Source: Jiangella endophytica (lineage in GTDB: Bacteria > Actinomycetota > Actinomycetes > Jiangellales > Jiangellaceae). Taken from it: a stretch of 64,000 bases of DNA. Shown piece after piece: positions 1 through 8,153 of the stretch (position 1 is the stretch's first letter; every line of letters begins with the position of its first letter). The stretch lies in contig NZ_QVAI01000017.1 of the NCBI RefSeq assembly GCF_003427025.1, positions 1 to 64,000 on the forward strand, written 5' to 3'. Under the pieces are notes generated by a model. It was given only the letters and a program-made list of their open reading frames with translations, did no database searches and was not told where the DNA came from. Made by a program: the position numbers and the translations under genes.

Positions 1-2
1 CA

Positions 3-257
3 CCAATCCTCATCACGGTCGGCGTCTTCCAGACGATGTGGGTCTGGAACGACTTCATCCTCCCCAACGTGTTCATCTCCTCGCCCGAGAAGCGCACCGT
101 CGTGCTGCAGGTCTACAGCTCGGTCGGCCAGTTCTCGACCGATTGGCCGGCGTTCATGACGCTCTCCGTCATCGTGCTGGTCCCGATGGTGGTCTTCTTC
201 GCCTTCACGCAGCGGCACATCGTCAGCGGGCTGCTCGCCGGGAGCGTCAAGGGATGA
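3..257 (+). CDS. Carbohydrate ABC transporter permease, C-terminal part
   Basis: Open at the left edge of the window; only the last 84 residues are present. The visible part (PILITVGVFQTMWVWNDFI near the start, then a hydrophobic segment SVIVLVPMVVFFAF and the tail QRHIVSGLLAGSVKG) is the typical C-terminus of MalG/UgpE-like inner-membrane permeases of sugar ABC importers. In that family WNDF lies after the EAA loop, and the tail with R-x-x-V-x-G-x-x-x-G-S-V-K-G is strongly conserved. It would form the translocation channel with a second permease encoded to the left. It converges with dnaG, with a 13-bp gap between stop codons. Substrate cannot be inferred. Confidence 0.85.
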   Translation, partial: PILITVGVFQTMWVWNDFILPNVFISSPEKRTVVLQVYSSVGQFSTDWPAFMTLSVIVLVPMVVFFAFTQRHIVSGLLAGSVKG

Positions 258-270
258 CCTGGAGCCCCGG

Positions 271-2199
271 TCAGCCGGTGGGGCCGATGCCTCGCTCGCG
301 CAGGTCGCGGCGGTGCTTCTCCAGCGCCATCAGCTCGCCGAACAGCCGGTTGTAGACGTCGACCTGCGCCGACGGGTCGGTGCGCTGCAGCTTGGCCTTC
401 AACGCGACCAGCTGGCGCGACACCCACACCTCGTGCAGCCGCAGCACCACCGAGTCGGCGTAGCGCTGGACGGCGCTCTCGTCGACCGGCATGGCCTCGA
501 CGGCGAGCTGCGTGACGACGTGCCGGGCGGCGTCGTCGGGCGCCACGGCGAGCAGCGCCTCGACCCACACGTGTCCACCGGCCTGGGTGGCGCAGCCGCC
601 GGCCTTGGCGACGGTCTCGCGGACGGCGCGGTAGGCCGGCGAGAGGAACGCCTCGGGCGCGAGGTCGTCGAAGGTCGGCCCGGCCAGGGCGGGCCGCTGG
701 ACGGCGACGCGCAGCGCGGCCCGTTCCAGCTCGAGCGTCTGCGGGTCGACGTTGCCGTGCACCGGCACGCCGAGCGCCTGCTGCCCGGCCACCGGTGGCG
801 CGGCGGCACGGCCCCGTCCGCCGGCGGCGCGGCGGTCGGGCACGCCGGCGGCCCCGCGCACCCGGGAGACGACGTCGCGTTCCCAGTTCTCCGAGTGGCC
901 CTGCGGCGGGCCGACCCAGCCGGACAGCCGGACGGCGTACTGGTCGCGGATGGCGCGGTCGCGGATGCTGGCGATGAACGGGATCGCCTTGTCCAGCGCG
1001 CGGGCCCGGCCCTCGGCGTTGTCGAGGTCGTACTCGTCGATCATGCTCCGGATGGCGAACTCGAACAGCGGCCGGTGCCGCGCGATCAGCTCGCGCACGC
1101 CGGGGTCGCCGGAGGTCTGCCGGCGTTCGCACGGGTCGAGGCCGTCGGGATCGATGGCCACGTAGGTCTGCCCGACGAAGCGCTGGTCGCCCTCGAACGC
1201 CCGCAGTGCCGCCTTCTGCCCGGCGGCGTCGCCGTCGAAGGTGAAGATGACCTGGCCGCGGTACTCGTCCTGGTCGCGCAGCAGCCGGCGCAGGATCCGC
1301 GCGTGGTCCTCGCCGAACGCCGTCCCGCAGGTGGCGACGGCGGTGGTGACGCCGGCCAGGTGGCAGGCCATGACGTCGGTGTAGCCCTCGACGACGACGG
1401 CCTGCGACGTGCGGGCGATGTCCTTCTTGGCGAGGTCGACGCCGTAGAGGACGTGGCTCTTCTTGTAGATCGGTGTCTCGGGGGTGTTGAGGTACTTGGC
1501 CTCGATGCGGTCGTCATCGAACAGGCGGCGGGCGCCGAACCCGACGACGTCGCCCATGAGGTCGTGGATGGGCCACACCAGCCGGCCGCGGAACCGGTCG
1601 TACGGGGCGTTGCGGCCCTGCGCGACCAGCCCGGCGGTGATGACCTCGTGGTCGCTGAAACCCTTCTGCCGCAGGTGCTTGCGCAACACCTCGCCGCCCT
1701 GCGGCGCGTAGCCGATGCCGAACCGCTCGGCGGCCGCGTGGTCGAACCCGCGCTCGTCGAGGAACTGCCGCCCGGCCACGGCCTCCGGGGAGTCGACCAG
1801 CGCCTGGGCGTAGAACTCGGCCGCCACCCGGTGCGCCTCGACCAGCCGCGTGCGCTGCTCACGGTTCTGCCGCGGCGCAGGGCCGGACCCGGTCTCGTCG
1901 TAGCGCAGCTGCAGCCCGACCTTGTCGGCCAGCCGCTCGATCGCCTCGGTGAACGACAGCTGGTCGATCTTCTGGACGAAGCTGATGACGTCGCCGCCCT
2001 CTGAGCAGCCGAAGCAGTGGAAGAACCCGCGGGCGGGCGTGACGTGGAACGACGGCGACTTCTCGTCGTGGAACGGGCACAGTCCCTTGAGCGACCCGCC
2101 GCCGGCGTTGCGCAGCGCGACGTACTCGCCGACGATGACGTCGATCCTGGCGCGCTCGCGAATGGCTGCGATGTCCTCGTCCCGGATGCGACCTGCCAC
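271..2199 (-). CDS. dnaG: DNA primase DnaG
   Basis: Synthesises RNA primers for chromosome replication in complex with the replicative helicase. The 642-aa product has the usual three-part layout. The N-terminal CHC2 zinc finger uses C41, H44, C62 and C65 (CPFHDEKSPSF then HCFGC). A central RNA-polymerase core follows, with the TOPRIM fold marked by EGYTD at about 271-275 and DGDAAG at 322-327. The C-terminal helicase-binding region extends to the end. Length matches actinobacterial DnaG. The start at 2199 gives MAGRIRDEDI, the standard N-terminus. dgt lies nearby on the same strand, a common actinobacterial pairing, but here a regulator and an MFS gene sit between the two. Confidence 0.97.
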   Translation of the reverse strand: MAGRIRDEDIAAIRERARIDVIVGEYVALRNAGGGSLKGLCPFHDEKSPSFHVTPARGFFHCFGCSEGGDVISFVQKIDQLSFTEAIERLADKVGLQLRYDETGSGPAPRQNREQRTRLVEAHRVAAEFYAQALVDSPEAVAGRQFLDERGFDHAAAERFGIGYAPQGGEVLRKHLRQKGFSDHEVITAGLVAQGRNAPYDRFRGRLVWPIHDLMGDVVGFGARRLFDDDRIEAKYLNTPETPIYKKSHVLYGVDLAKKDIARTSQAVVVEGYTDVMACHLAGVTTAVATCGTAFGEDHARILRRLLRDQDEYRGQVIFTFDGDAAGQKAALRAFEGDQRFVGQTYVAIDPDGLDPCERRQTSGDPGVRELIARHRPLFEFAIRSMIDEYDLDNAEGRARALDKAIPFIASIRDRAIRDQYAVRLSGWVGPPQGHSENWERDVVSRVRGAAGVPDRRAAGGRGRAAAPPVAGQQALGVPVHGNVDPQTLELERAALRVAVQRPALAGPTFDDLAPEAFLSPAYRAVRETVAKAGGCATQAGGHVWVEALLAVAPDDAARHVVTQLAVEAMPVDESAVQRYADSVVLRLHEVWVSRQLVALKAKLQRTDPSAQVDVYNRLFGELMALEKHRRDLRERGIGPTG

Positions 2200-2208
2200 G
2201 CGCTGAGT

Positions 2209-3081
2209 CTACGACCGGGCGACGGCCCGGCGCAGATCCGTCCGGCCGGAGAGCTGGGCCAGCAGTCGCAACGCGACGGCGGAGCCGGCGTCGTTCGGCG
2301 TGTAGATCTCGAGCCGGTGGTCGGGGCTGTCCGGCTGGAGCCAGATCTGGTAGTCCACGTGCACCGCGCCGACGGTCGGATGCCGCAGGCGCATCGTGCC
2401 GACGGTGCAGTCGGCGACGTCGCCGCCGGCCCAGGTCGAGGCGAAGTCGTCGCTGTGCATCGTGAGCTCGCCGATCAGCGCGGCCAGTCGCGCATCGGTC
2501 GGATACCGGCCGGCCGTGAGACGCAGGTAGGCGACGTGGACGCGGGCCAGCTCGAGCCAGTTGCCGTGCAGGTCGCGGGTGAGCGGGTCGAGGAAGAACA
2601 TCCGCGGGATCGACGGCCGCCGCTCGGGGTCCCCCGGCGCGTCGAACGGGACGTGTTCGGCGACGAGCGCGTGCCCGGAACGGTTCCAGGCGAGCACGTC
2701 GCCGCGGCGGCCGAGGACCAGCGCCGGAACGGCGGCGTCCAGCGAGTCCAGCAGGGCGAGCACGCGCGGGTGCGGGTGCTCGCGGCGCGGCTCGGCGAGG
2801 CCGGGCCGTGGCTGTCGCCGGGCGAGGTTGTGGAGGTGGACGGTCTCGATCGGGTCGAGCCGGAGCACGCGGGCGAGCGCGTCGAGCACCTGCTCGGACG
2901 CGGTGCCCGCCTGTCCCTGTTCCAGCCGGGTGTAGTAGCCCGCGCTGACGCCGGCGAGCTGAGCGAGCTCCTCGCGCCGCAGGCCGGGGACCCGCCGCGA
3001 ACCGCCGTAGCTGCGCAGGCCGAGCTCGGCCGGGGTCACCCGGCCCCGACGGCTCTTCAGGAACGTCCCCAGACTCTCCAC
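2209..3081 (-). CDS. Helix-turn-helix regulator, MmyB-like ligand-binding domain
   Basis: 290-aa transcription factor. An XRE-type HTH lies at about residues 5-70, with VPGLRREELAQLAGVS followed by YYTRLEQG, the signature of the MmyB/XRE group common in Actinobacteria. A C-terminal PAS-like MmyB domain (about 100-270) probably binds a small hydrophobic ligand. I chose the GTG at 3081 (VESLGTFLKSRR), because the 81 extra upstream codons of the open frame have no protein character and would run under the divergent MFS gene. The gene is divergent from that transporter with a 103-bp gap, so the regulator probably controls the exporter and itself. The adjacent palindrome is a candidate binding site. 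Confidence 0.88.
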   Translation of the reverse strand: MESLGTFLKSRRGRVTPAELGLRSYGGSRRVPGLRREELAQLAGVSAGYYTRLEQGQAGTASEQVLDALARVLRLDPIETVHLHNLARRQPRPGLAEPRREHPHPRVLALLDSLDAAVPALVLGRRGDVLAWNRSGHALVAEHVPFDAPGDPERRPSIPRMFFLDPLTRDLHGNWLELARVHVAYLRLTAGRYPTDARLAALIGELTMHSDDFASTWAGGDVADCTVGTMRLRHPTVGAVHVDYQIWLQPDSPDHRLEIYTPNDAGSAVALRLLAQLSGRTDLRRAVARS

Positions 3082-3160
3082 GCCGCCGAGCCTAGGCGGC
3101 CGGTGCGACGTCCGCCTGACCCTCTGAGGTGTACCCACGGCAGGTGGCTGGCTGTCCCGG

Positions 3161-3176
3161 CGGTCCGGCCGGACCG
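3161..3176. promoter_or_regulatory. Perfect 16-bp palindrome, probable operator
   Basis: CGGTCCGGCCGGACCG is its own reverse complement. It lies in the intergenic region between the MmyB-like regulator and the MFS gene, ending 8 nt before the MFS ATG at 3185, where it would block transcription or ribosome loading. Assignment to the neighbouring regulator is inference from position. A GC-rich palindrome can arise by chance in this genome. Confidence 0.5.
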
Positions 3177-3184
3177 TCGGGACC

Positions 3185-4678
3185 ATGAATCGACAGCACG
3201 CGCACGACCCGTCCGGCCGGCGAGCGTGGCTGGGACTCCTGGTGCTCCTCGGGCCGGTCCTGCTGGTCTCCATGGACGGGTCGATCCTGTTCCTCGCGAT
3301 GCCGCGGATCAACCAGGCCCTCACCCCGACCGCCGACCAGGCGCTGTGGATCCTGGACGCCTACGGCTTCGCGGTCGGGTCGCTGCTGATCGCGTTCGGC
3401 AGCATCGGCGACCGTCACGGCCGGCTGCGGCTGCTGCTCGCCGGCGCCGCCGTCTTCGGCGCCGGCTCCGTGGGTGCGGCGTTCGCGCCGACCGCGGAGC
3501 TGCTGATCGCCTGCCGGGTGCTCATGGGCGTCGCCGGCGCGACGCTCCTGCCGTCGGCGCTGGCCGTCCTGAGCGAGTTGTTCCCCGACCCTCGGCGGCG
3601 GGCCAGGGCGATCGGCGTCTTCGCCGCCGCATTCGCGGCCGGGTTCGCGCTGGGACCGGTCGTGGGCGGCGTCCTGCTGCAGCGGTACTGGTGGGGCTCG
3701 GTCTTCCTGATCAACCTGCCGGTCATCGCCGGGTTCCTGGTCGCCGCGCCGGGGCTGCTCCGCGAGGTGCGTGCGACGCGGCCGGGCCGGGTCGACGCCG
3801 CCAGCGTGGTGCTCTCGGCCGGTGGCCTGGTGCTCACGATCTACGGCGTCAAGCACGCCGCCGCCGACGGGGTGTCGGCCGGAGCCGTCGCCGCCGCGCT
3901 CACCGGCGCCGGGCTGCTGGCGCGCTTCGCCCGCCGCCAGCGCCTGCTCGACCATCCGTTCGTCGAGTTCGCGCTGTTCCGCGACCGCGTCTTCGCCATC
4001 GCCATCGTCACCGGACTGCTGCCGCTGGCGGCGTGGTCGGCGGCCGCGTACCTGGCCGGCGTCTACCTGCAGTCCGTCCGCGGGCTGACGGTGCTGCAGG
4101 CGGCCGTCCTGGCGCTCCCCGGCGCGACGATGCTCACGCTCATGTGCGTCGTCACGCCCGTGCTCGTCGACCGCATCGGCAGGCGGAACGCGCTCGTGCT
4201 CTGCCACTTCTCGATCGCCGCAGGCCTGTCGCTGTTGCTCCTGACAACGAGCACCGGCGGCGCCGGCTGGTACGTCGCGTCCACGACCATCGCCGGCGTC
4301 GGCTACGGGATCTCGTTCAGCGTCGTCGCCGACACCGCGGTCGCCGCCGTGCCACCGCACCGGGCGGGGTCCGCGGGCGCGATCGCCGAGACCAGCAACG
4401 AGCTCGGCAACGCGCTCGGCATCGCGCTGCTCGGCTCGCTCGCCGCGCTGGTCTTCCGGGTCCAGGGACCGGAGCTCGCCCCGACCCTCGACGAGACGCT
4501 CCAGCTGCAGGGCCTGCCGGGCCTCGCGGCGGCCGAGGCGAAGGCTGCGTTCGTCACGGGCCTGCACGTCACCGCGGCGGTCGCCGGGCTGCTGCACGCC
4601 GCACTCGGCGTGGTCGCGCTGCGCCTGCTCCCACGCGACCGGAAACGGACGATGAGCGGCCGGCCGGTCAGCGGGTGA
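3185..4678 (+). CDS. MFS transporter, DHA2 (14-TMS) drug-exporter type
   Basis: 497-aa proton-driven exporter of the EmrB/QacA type in the cytoplasmic membrane. TM1 carries [17 protein letters not shown], matching the DHA2 motif D1 region. Motif A is present as [13 protein letters not shown] after TM2, and motif C as [11 protein letters not shown] in TM5, the antiporter signature. The length and about 14 hydrophobic segments fit DHA2 rather than the 12-TMS DHA1 group. It is divergent from an HTH regulator, the usual arrangement for a substrate-inducible efflux pump. Its stop overlaps the convergent dgt by 11 bp. The exported compound is unknown. Confidence 0.9.
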   Translation: MNRQHAHDPSGRRAWLGLLVLLGPVLLVSMDGSILFLAMPRINQALTPTADQALWILDAYGFAVGSLLIAFGSIGDRHGRLRLLLAGAAVFGAGSVGAAFAPTAELLIACRVLMGVAGATLLPSALAVLSELFPDPRRRARAIGVFAAAFAAGFALGPVVGGVLLQRYWWGSVFLINLPVIAGFLVAAPGLLREVRATRPGRVDAASVVLSAGGLVLTIYGVKHAAADGVSAGAVAAALTGAGLLARFARRQRLLDHPFVEFALFRDRVFAIAIVTGLLPLAAWSAAAYLAGVYLQSVRGLTVLQAAVLALPGATMLTLMCVVTPVLVDRIGRRNALVLCHFSIAAGLSLLLLTTSTGGAGWYVASTTIAGVGYGISFSVVADTAVAAVPPHRAGSAGAIAETSNELGNALGIALLGSLAALVFRVQGPELAPTLDETLQLQGLPGLAAAEAKAAFVTGLHVTAAVAGLLHAALGVVALRLLPRDRKRTMSGRPVSG

Positions 4679-5894
4679 GGAGGGCGTGCAGGGCGACGGC
4701 GGAGTCGTCGGTCAGGGAGGCGACCTGGTCGACGATCACCCGCAGCCGGGCCGCGTCGCCCGGGGCGTCGGCCCACGCCTCCTGGAAGGCCGGTTCCAGC
4801 GACCCCGGCGCCCGCAGCCGCAGCGCCGCGACCAGCTCCTCGATGAGCTCGCGCTGACGGGCGTAGATCGGCGCGCGGTCCGAAGCCGTCATCACGTAGA
4901 CCGCGGCCAGGCCCTTGAGCACGGCCACCTCGACGCGGGTGTGCCGGGGCACGACGAGGTCCGCGGCGTAGCGGGTGAGCCGCCCGCCGCCGTAGGCCGC
5001 ATGCGTCGCCCGCTCGGCGTCGTCGCAGAAGCGGCCGATCAGCTGGCTGGTCATGTCCTTCAACGCCGCCAGCGAGCGCAGCCGCCCGTCGTAGGAGGCG
5101 ACCCAGTAGGGCAGCGCGCGCAGCCGGTCCAGCGCCTCGGTGATCTCGTCGGACGTGGCGTCCGGCAGGTACCACTCGCGGGTCAGCCCGGCCACGCGCG
5201 AGCGCTCGTCCGGGTCGTCCAGCCGCGGGCCGGGCTGCAGCCAGTCGCTGACGATGGCGTCCTCGACGTCGTGGACGCTGTAGGCGACGTCGTCGGAGAA
5301 GTCCATGACCTGGGCCTCGAGGCAGCGGCGGTCGCCGGCGGCGCCGTCGCGAAGCCAGCCGAACACCTCCGCGTCGTCGTCGTAGACGCCGAACTTGCGG
5401 CCCTCGCGCTCGCCCCGGCGCCACGGGTACTTGGTCGACGCGTCGAGGCTGGCGCGGGTGAGGTTGAGCCCGGCGGAGCGGCCGTCGGGGTGGGCGGCCT
5501 TGGCCTCCAGGCGGGTGAGCAGCCGCAGCGTCTGCGCGTTGCCCTCGAACCCGCCGATACCGGCCGCGATCTCGTCCAGCACCTGCTCGCCGTTGTGCCC
5601 GAACGGCGGGTGCCCGAGGTCGTGCGCGAGACAGGCCGCGTCGACGATGTCGGGGTCGCAGCCCAGTTCCTTGCCGAGCTCGCGGCCGACCTGCGCGACC
5701 TCGAGCGAGTGGGTGAGCCGGTTGCGGACGAAGTCGTCGCTGCCGGGCGCCACGACCTGGGTCTTGGCCGCCAGCCGCCGCAGCGATGCCGAGTGCACGA
5801 CGCGGGCGCGGTCGCGCTCGAACGCCGTGCGGACCGCACGCTTCGGTGGTTCGGCCGCCCACCGCTCGCGGTCCGCGTCGTCGTAGCCGCTCAT
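4668..5894 (-). CDS. dgt: Deoxyguanosinetriphosphate triphosphohydrolase-like protein
   Basis: HD-superfamily enzyme that hydrolyses dNTPs to the deoxynucleoside and tripolyphosphate. The metal-binding pattern is clear: RLTHSLEV with H62, then [14 protein letters not shown] with the H91-D92 pair and downstream His, and [14 protein letters not shown] with a further Asp. About 408 aa, normal for the actinobacterial family. A GTG directly precedes the ATG at 5894; I prefer ATG. The gene is divergent from lhgO (80 bp apart) and converges with the MFS gene. Substrate preference among dNTPs cannot be read from sequence. Confidence 0.93.
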   Translation of the reverse strand: MSGYDDADRERWAAEPPKRAVRTAFERDRARVVHSASLRRLAAKTQVVAPGSDDFVRNRLTHSLEVAQVGRELGKELGCDPDIVDAACLAHDLGHPPFGHNGEQVLDEIAAGIGGFEGNAQTLRLLTRLEAKAAHPDGRSAGLNLTRASLDASTKYPWRRGEREGRKFGVYDDDAEVFGWLRDGAAGDRRCLEAQVMDFSDDVAYSVHDVEDAIVSDWLQPGPRLDDPDERSRVAGLTREWYLPDATSDEITEALDRLRALPYWVASYDGRLRSLAALKDMTSQLIGRFCDDAERATHAAYGGGRLTRYAADLVVPRHTRVEVAVLKGLAAVYVMTASDRAPIYARQRELIEELVAALRLRAPGSLEPAFQEAWADAPGDAARLRVIVDQVASLTDDSAVALHALLTR

Positions 5895-5974
5895 CACGGC
5901 CAGAGGTTACGCTGCCCGGCGCGACGGCGTGTTCGGTACCCTGGCGCCACTGTCACCCGGGGGGAAGTGGCCGC

Positions 5975-7177
5975 ATGAGTGGTCCGTCCAGCTTCGCCGT
6001 CGTCGGCGGCGGCATCATCGGCTCGGCCGTCGCCCGCGCGCTGGCCCGTTCCGCCGACGACGCCACCGTCACGGTGCTGGAGAAGGAGCCCGAGCCGGCC
6101 CGCCACCAGACGCGGCGCAACAGCGGCGTCGTCCATGCCGGCATCTACTACGCGCCCGGGTCGGCGAAGGCCCGGTTCTCCCGTCGCGGCGTCGGGCTGC
6201 TGCGCGCGTACTGCGCCGAGAACGGCCTGACCTACGACGAGTGCGGCAAGGTCATCGTCGCGCTGGACGAGTCGCAACGCGACCGGCTCGACGACCTGCA
6301 CGGGCGTGCGGTCGCCAACGGCGTCCCCGGCGTGCGCATGCTCGACGCCGCCGGGCTGGCCGAGCTCGAGCCGCACGTCAGCGGCGTCGCCGGACTGCAC
6401 TCCCCCACGACCGCGATCGTCGACTTCGCCGCCGTCGCCGCGGCGCTGCTGGCCGACGCCGCCGACGCCGGGGCGACGCTGCGGACCGCGTTCGAGGTGA
6501 CCGGGTTCCACCAGTCCGACGACGAGGTGCGGGTCACGGGCTCGTCCGGCGAGACGCTCGCCTTCGACCGCGTCGTCGTGTGCGCCGGGCTGCAGTCCGA
6601 CCGGCTGGCCCGCCTCGCCGGCGACGACCCGTACCCGCGCATCGTGCCGTTCCGCGGCGAGTTCGCGCTGCTGCGGCCCGAGCGCCGGCACCTGGTCAAC
6701 GGCCTGGTCTACCCGGTGCCCGACCCCCGCTACCCGTTCCTCGGCGTGCACCTGACGAAGCGGGTCGACGGCGAGGTGATGGTCGGCCCGAACGCCGTTC
6801 TCGCGCTGGCCCGCGAGGGCTACCGCAAACGCGACGTCGACCCGGCCGAGTTGATGCGGCTGGCCCGCTGGAGCGGCTTCCGCCGGTTCGCCTGGGCCAA
6901 CCGGCGCACGGCGGTGCACGAGCTGTACGGCTCGATGAGCCGGCGTCGCTTCGCCGCGGCCGCCCGGCAGTACCTGCCGACGCTCACGGCCGAGGATCTG
7001 GTGCCCGCCCCGGCCGGCATCCGGGCGCAGGCGATGAACGCCGACGGCACCCTGGTCGACGACTTCCGGTCCAGCCGCCGGGGCAACGTGCTGTGCATCC
7101 GCAACGCGCCCTCCCCCGCGGCCACCGCCTGCCTCGCCATCGCCGACGACGTGGTCGGCGAACTGCTGGCCGACTGA
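5975..7177 (+). CDS. lhgO: L-2-hydroxyglutarate oxidase (LhgO family FAD enzyme)
   Basis: 400-aa DAO-family flavoprotein that oxidises L-2-hydroxyglutarate to 2-oxoglutarate, passing electrons to O2 or quinones. The N-terminal Rossmann motif is VVGGGIIGSAVARAL (from about residue 9). The family-diagnostic RRNSGVVHAGIYYAPGS follows at about 48-64. The central VPFRGEFALL and the C-terminal GIRAQAMNADGTLVDDF are also typical. The ATG at 5975 is preceded by a GGGGGGAAG ribosome binding site; the longer open frame upstream has no FAD-enzyme character. No other 2-hydroxyglutarate gene is adjacent, so the role is metabolite repair or amino-acid catabolism by inference. Confidence 0.92.
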   Translation: MSGPSSFAVVGGGIIGSAVARALARSADDATVTVLEKEPEPARHQTRRNSGVVHAGIYYAPGSAKARFSRRGVGLLRAYCAENGLTYDECGKVIVALDESQRDRLDDLHGRAVANGVPGVRMLDAAGLAELEPHVSGVAGLHSPTTAIVDFAAVAAALLADAADAGATLRTAFEVTGFHQSDDEVRVTGSSGETLAFDRVVVCAGLQSDRLARLAGDDPYPRIVPFRGEFALLRPERRHLVNGLVYPVPDPRYPFLGVHLTKRVDGEVMVGPNAVLALAREGYRKRDVDPAELMRLARWSGFRRFAWANRRTAVHELYGSMSRRRFAAAARQYLPTLTAEDLVPAPAGIRAQAMNADGTLVDDFRSSRRGNVLCIRNAPSPAATACLAIADDVVGELLAD

Positions 7178-7210
7178 CCGCCCGCCGACCCTCGGCGCGG
7201 CCCGGAAACG

Positions 7211-7250
7211 GGTCAGGCGCCCGGCCCCGTGCGGGACCGAGCGCCTGACC
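7211..7250. terminator. Bidirectional hairpin terminator between lhgO and LPXTG gene
   Basis: GGTCAGGCGC at 7211-7220 is exactly complementary to GCGCCTGACC at 7241-7250, with a GC-rich interior that can extend the stem. It sits between two convergent stop codons (7177 and 7264), where it would terminate both transcripts. There is no T-run, as is common in high-GC actinobacteria. Confidence 0.75.
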
Positions 7251-7263
7251 GGACGTGCGGACG

Positions 7264-8055
7264 TTACGGCTTCACGAACCGGTGCCGCAGCGCGACCAGG
7301 CCGGCCGCGACCAGCACACCGGCCGCCATCAGCAGGACGGCCGGGGAGCTACCGGTGTCGGGCAGGTCCTCGCCCGGCGTCTCCGACGGGGACTCGCTCG
7401 GGGTCTCCGACGGCGACTCGCTCGGGGTCTCAGACGGCGACTCCGACGGGGTCTCGCTGGGCGTCTCCGACGGCGACTCACTCGGAGTCTCAGACGGCGA
7501 CTCGCTCGGGGTCTCCGACGGCGACTCCGACGGGGTCTCGGTCGGCTCCTCCGTCGGCGGCTCCGTCGGCTCCTCCGTCGGGGGCTCGGTGGGCTCCTCC
7601 GTCGGCGGCTCCGTCGGCTCCTCCGTCGGCGGCTCGTTGAAGTGGACCTTGCAGATCGTGTAGTTGCTGATCGCGGCGGGACCGCCGGACGCGTTGTCCG
7701 GGGCCTGCAGGTGGGTGAGGTCCGGGCCGAGGTAGACCGCGGTCTGCGGGCCACCCTTGACCAGGACGGCGAGGTCGATGCCGCTGTTCTCACCCTCGGA
7801 GGTGAGGACGACGTCGAGCCACTGGTTGTCGTCGGACAGATCCACGGTGAACCACCCGTGGTGGATGATGTCCGGGACGTCCGCGCTCTCCTCCCAGACG
7901 ACATCGCCGTCGACGATGCCCTCGCAGGACTTGACGTTCCCGTCGAGGATCTGGTCGGGCTCGTTGTGGTCGGCGGCGGCGGGAAGGGTGCCGAGCAGGG
8001 CGGCACCCACGGTTACGGCAGGCAAAACGGCAGCAAAGTACGCAAGACGGCGCAT
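7264..8055 (-). CDS. LPXTG-anchored surface protein with Glu/Ser/Thr/Pro repeats
   Basis: 263-aa probable cell-wall protein. It has an N-terminal signal peptide (LAYFAAVLPAVTVGAALLG, cleavage near AAA-DH) and an ectodomain of about 130 residues of unknown family containing two Cys. A low-complexity stalk follows, built of PPTEEPTE units and then SETPSESP units. The C-terminus is a full sortase signal: LPDTG, a hydrophobic helix (AVLLMAAGVLVAAGLVAL) and a basic tail RHRFVKP. The ATG at 8055 is chosen because GAGGGG lies just upstream; the TTG four codons earlier overlaps this site. The ectodomain (CEGIVDGDVVWEES, HHGWFTVDLSDDNQW) is not one I recognise. No sortase gene is adjacent. Confidence 0.85.
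   Translation of the reverse strand: MRRLAYFAAVLPAVTVGAALLGTLPAAADHNEPDQILDGNVKSCEGIVDGDVVWEESADVPDIIHHGWFTVDLSDDNQWLDVVLTSEGENSGIDLAVLVKGGPQTAVYLGPDLTHLQAPDNASGGPAAISNYTICKVHFNEPPTEEPTEPPTEEPTEPPTEEPTEPPTEEPTETPSESPSETPSESPSETPSESPSETPSETPSESPSETPSESPSETPSESPSETPGEDLPDTGSSPAVLLMAAGVLVAAGLVALRHRFVKP
7380..7640. repeat. Coding tandem repeats in the LPXTG protein stalk
   Basis: Nucleotide repeats of 12-24 bp encode two consecutive repeat classes on the minus strand, SETPSESP (about 7380-7545) and PPTEEPTE (about 7545-7635). Units differ at few bases, suggesting slippage or recent expansion; repeat number is likely to vary between strains. Such stalks hold the surface domain away from the peptidoglycan. 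Confidence 0.8.
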
Positions 8056-8153
8056 GGTGCCCCTCAAGTATTAAAACGCGCTAATTCGACTCAATCGGGC
8101 AGGAGGTTATCGGATCTTCCCACTCGGTCGCAATGTGCCCCGCGGATCCGTTC

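Noticed and set aside
7380-7640. Regularly spaced repeats resembling a CRISPR array
   Set aside because: Repeats are contiguous, without unique spacers, and encode the SETPSESP/PPTEEPTE stalk.
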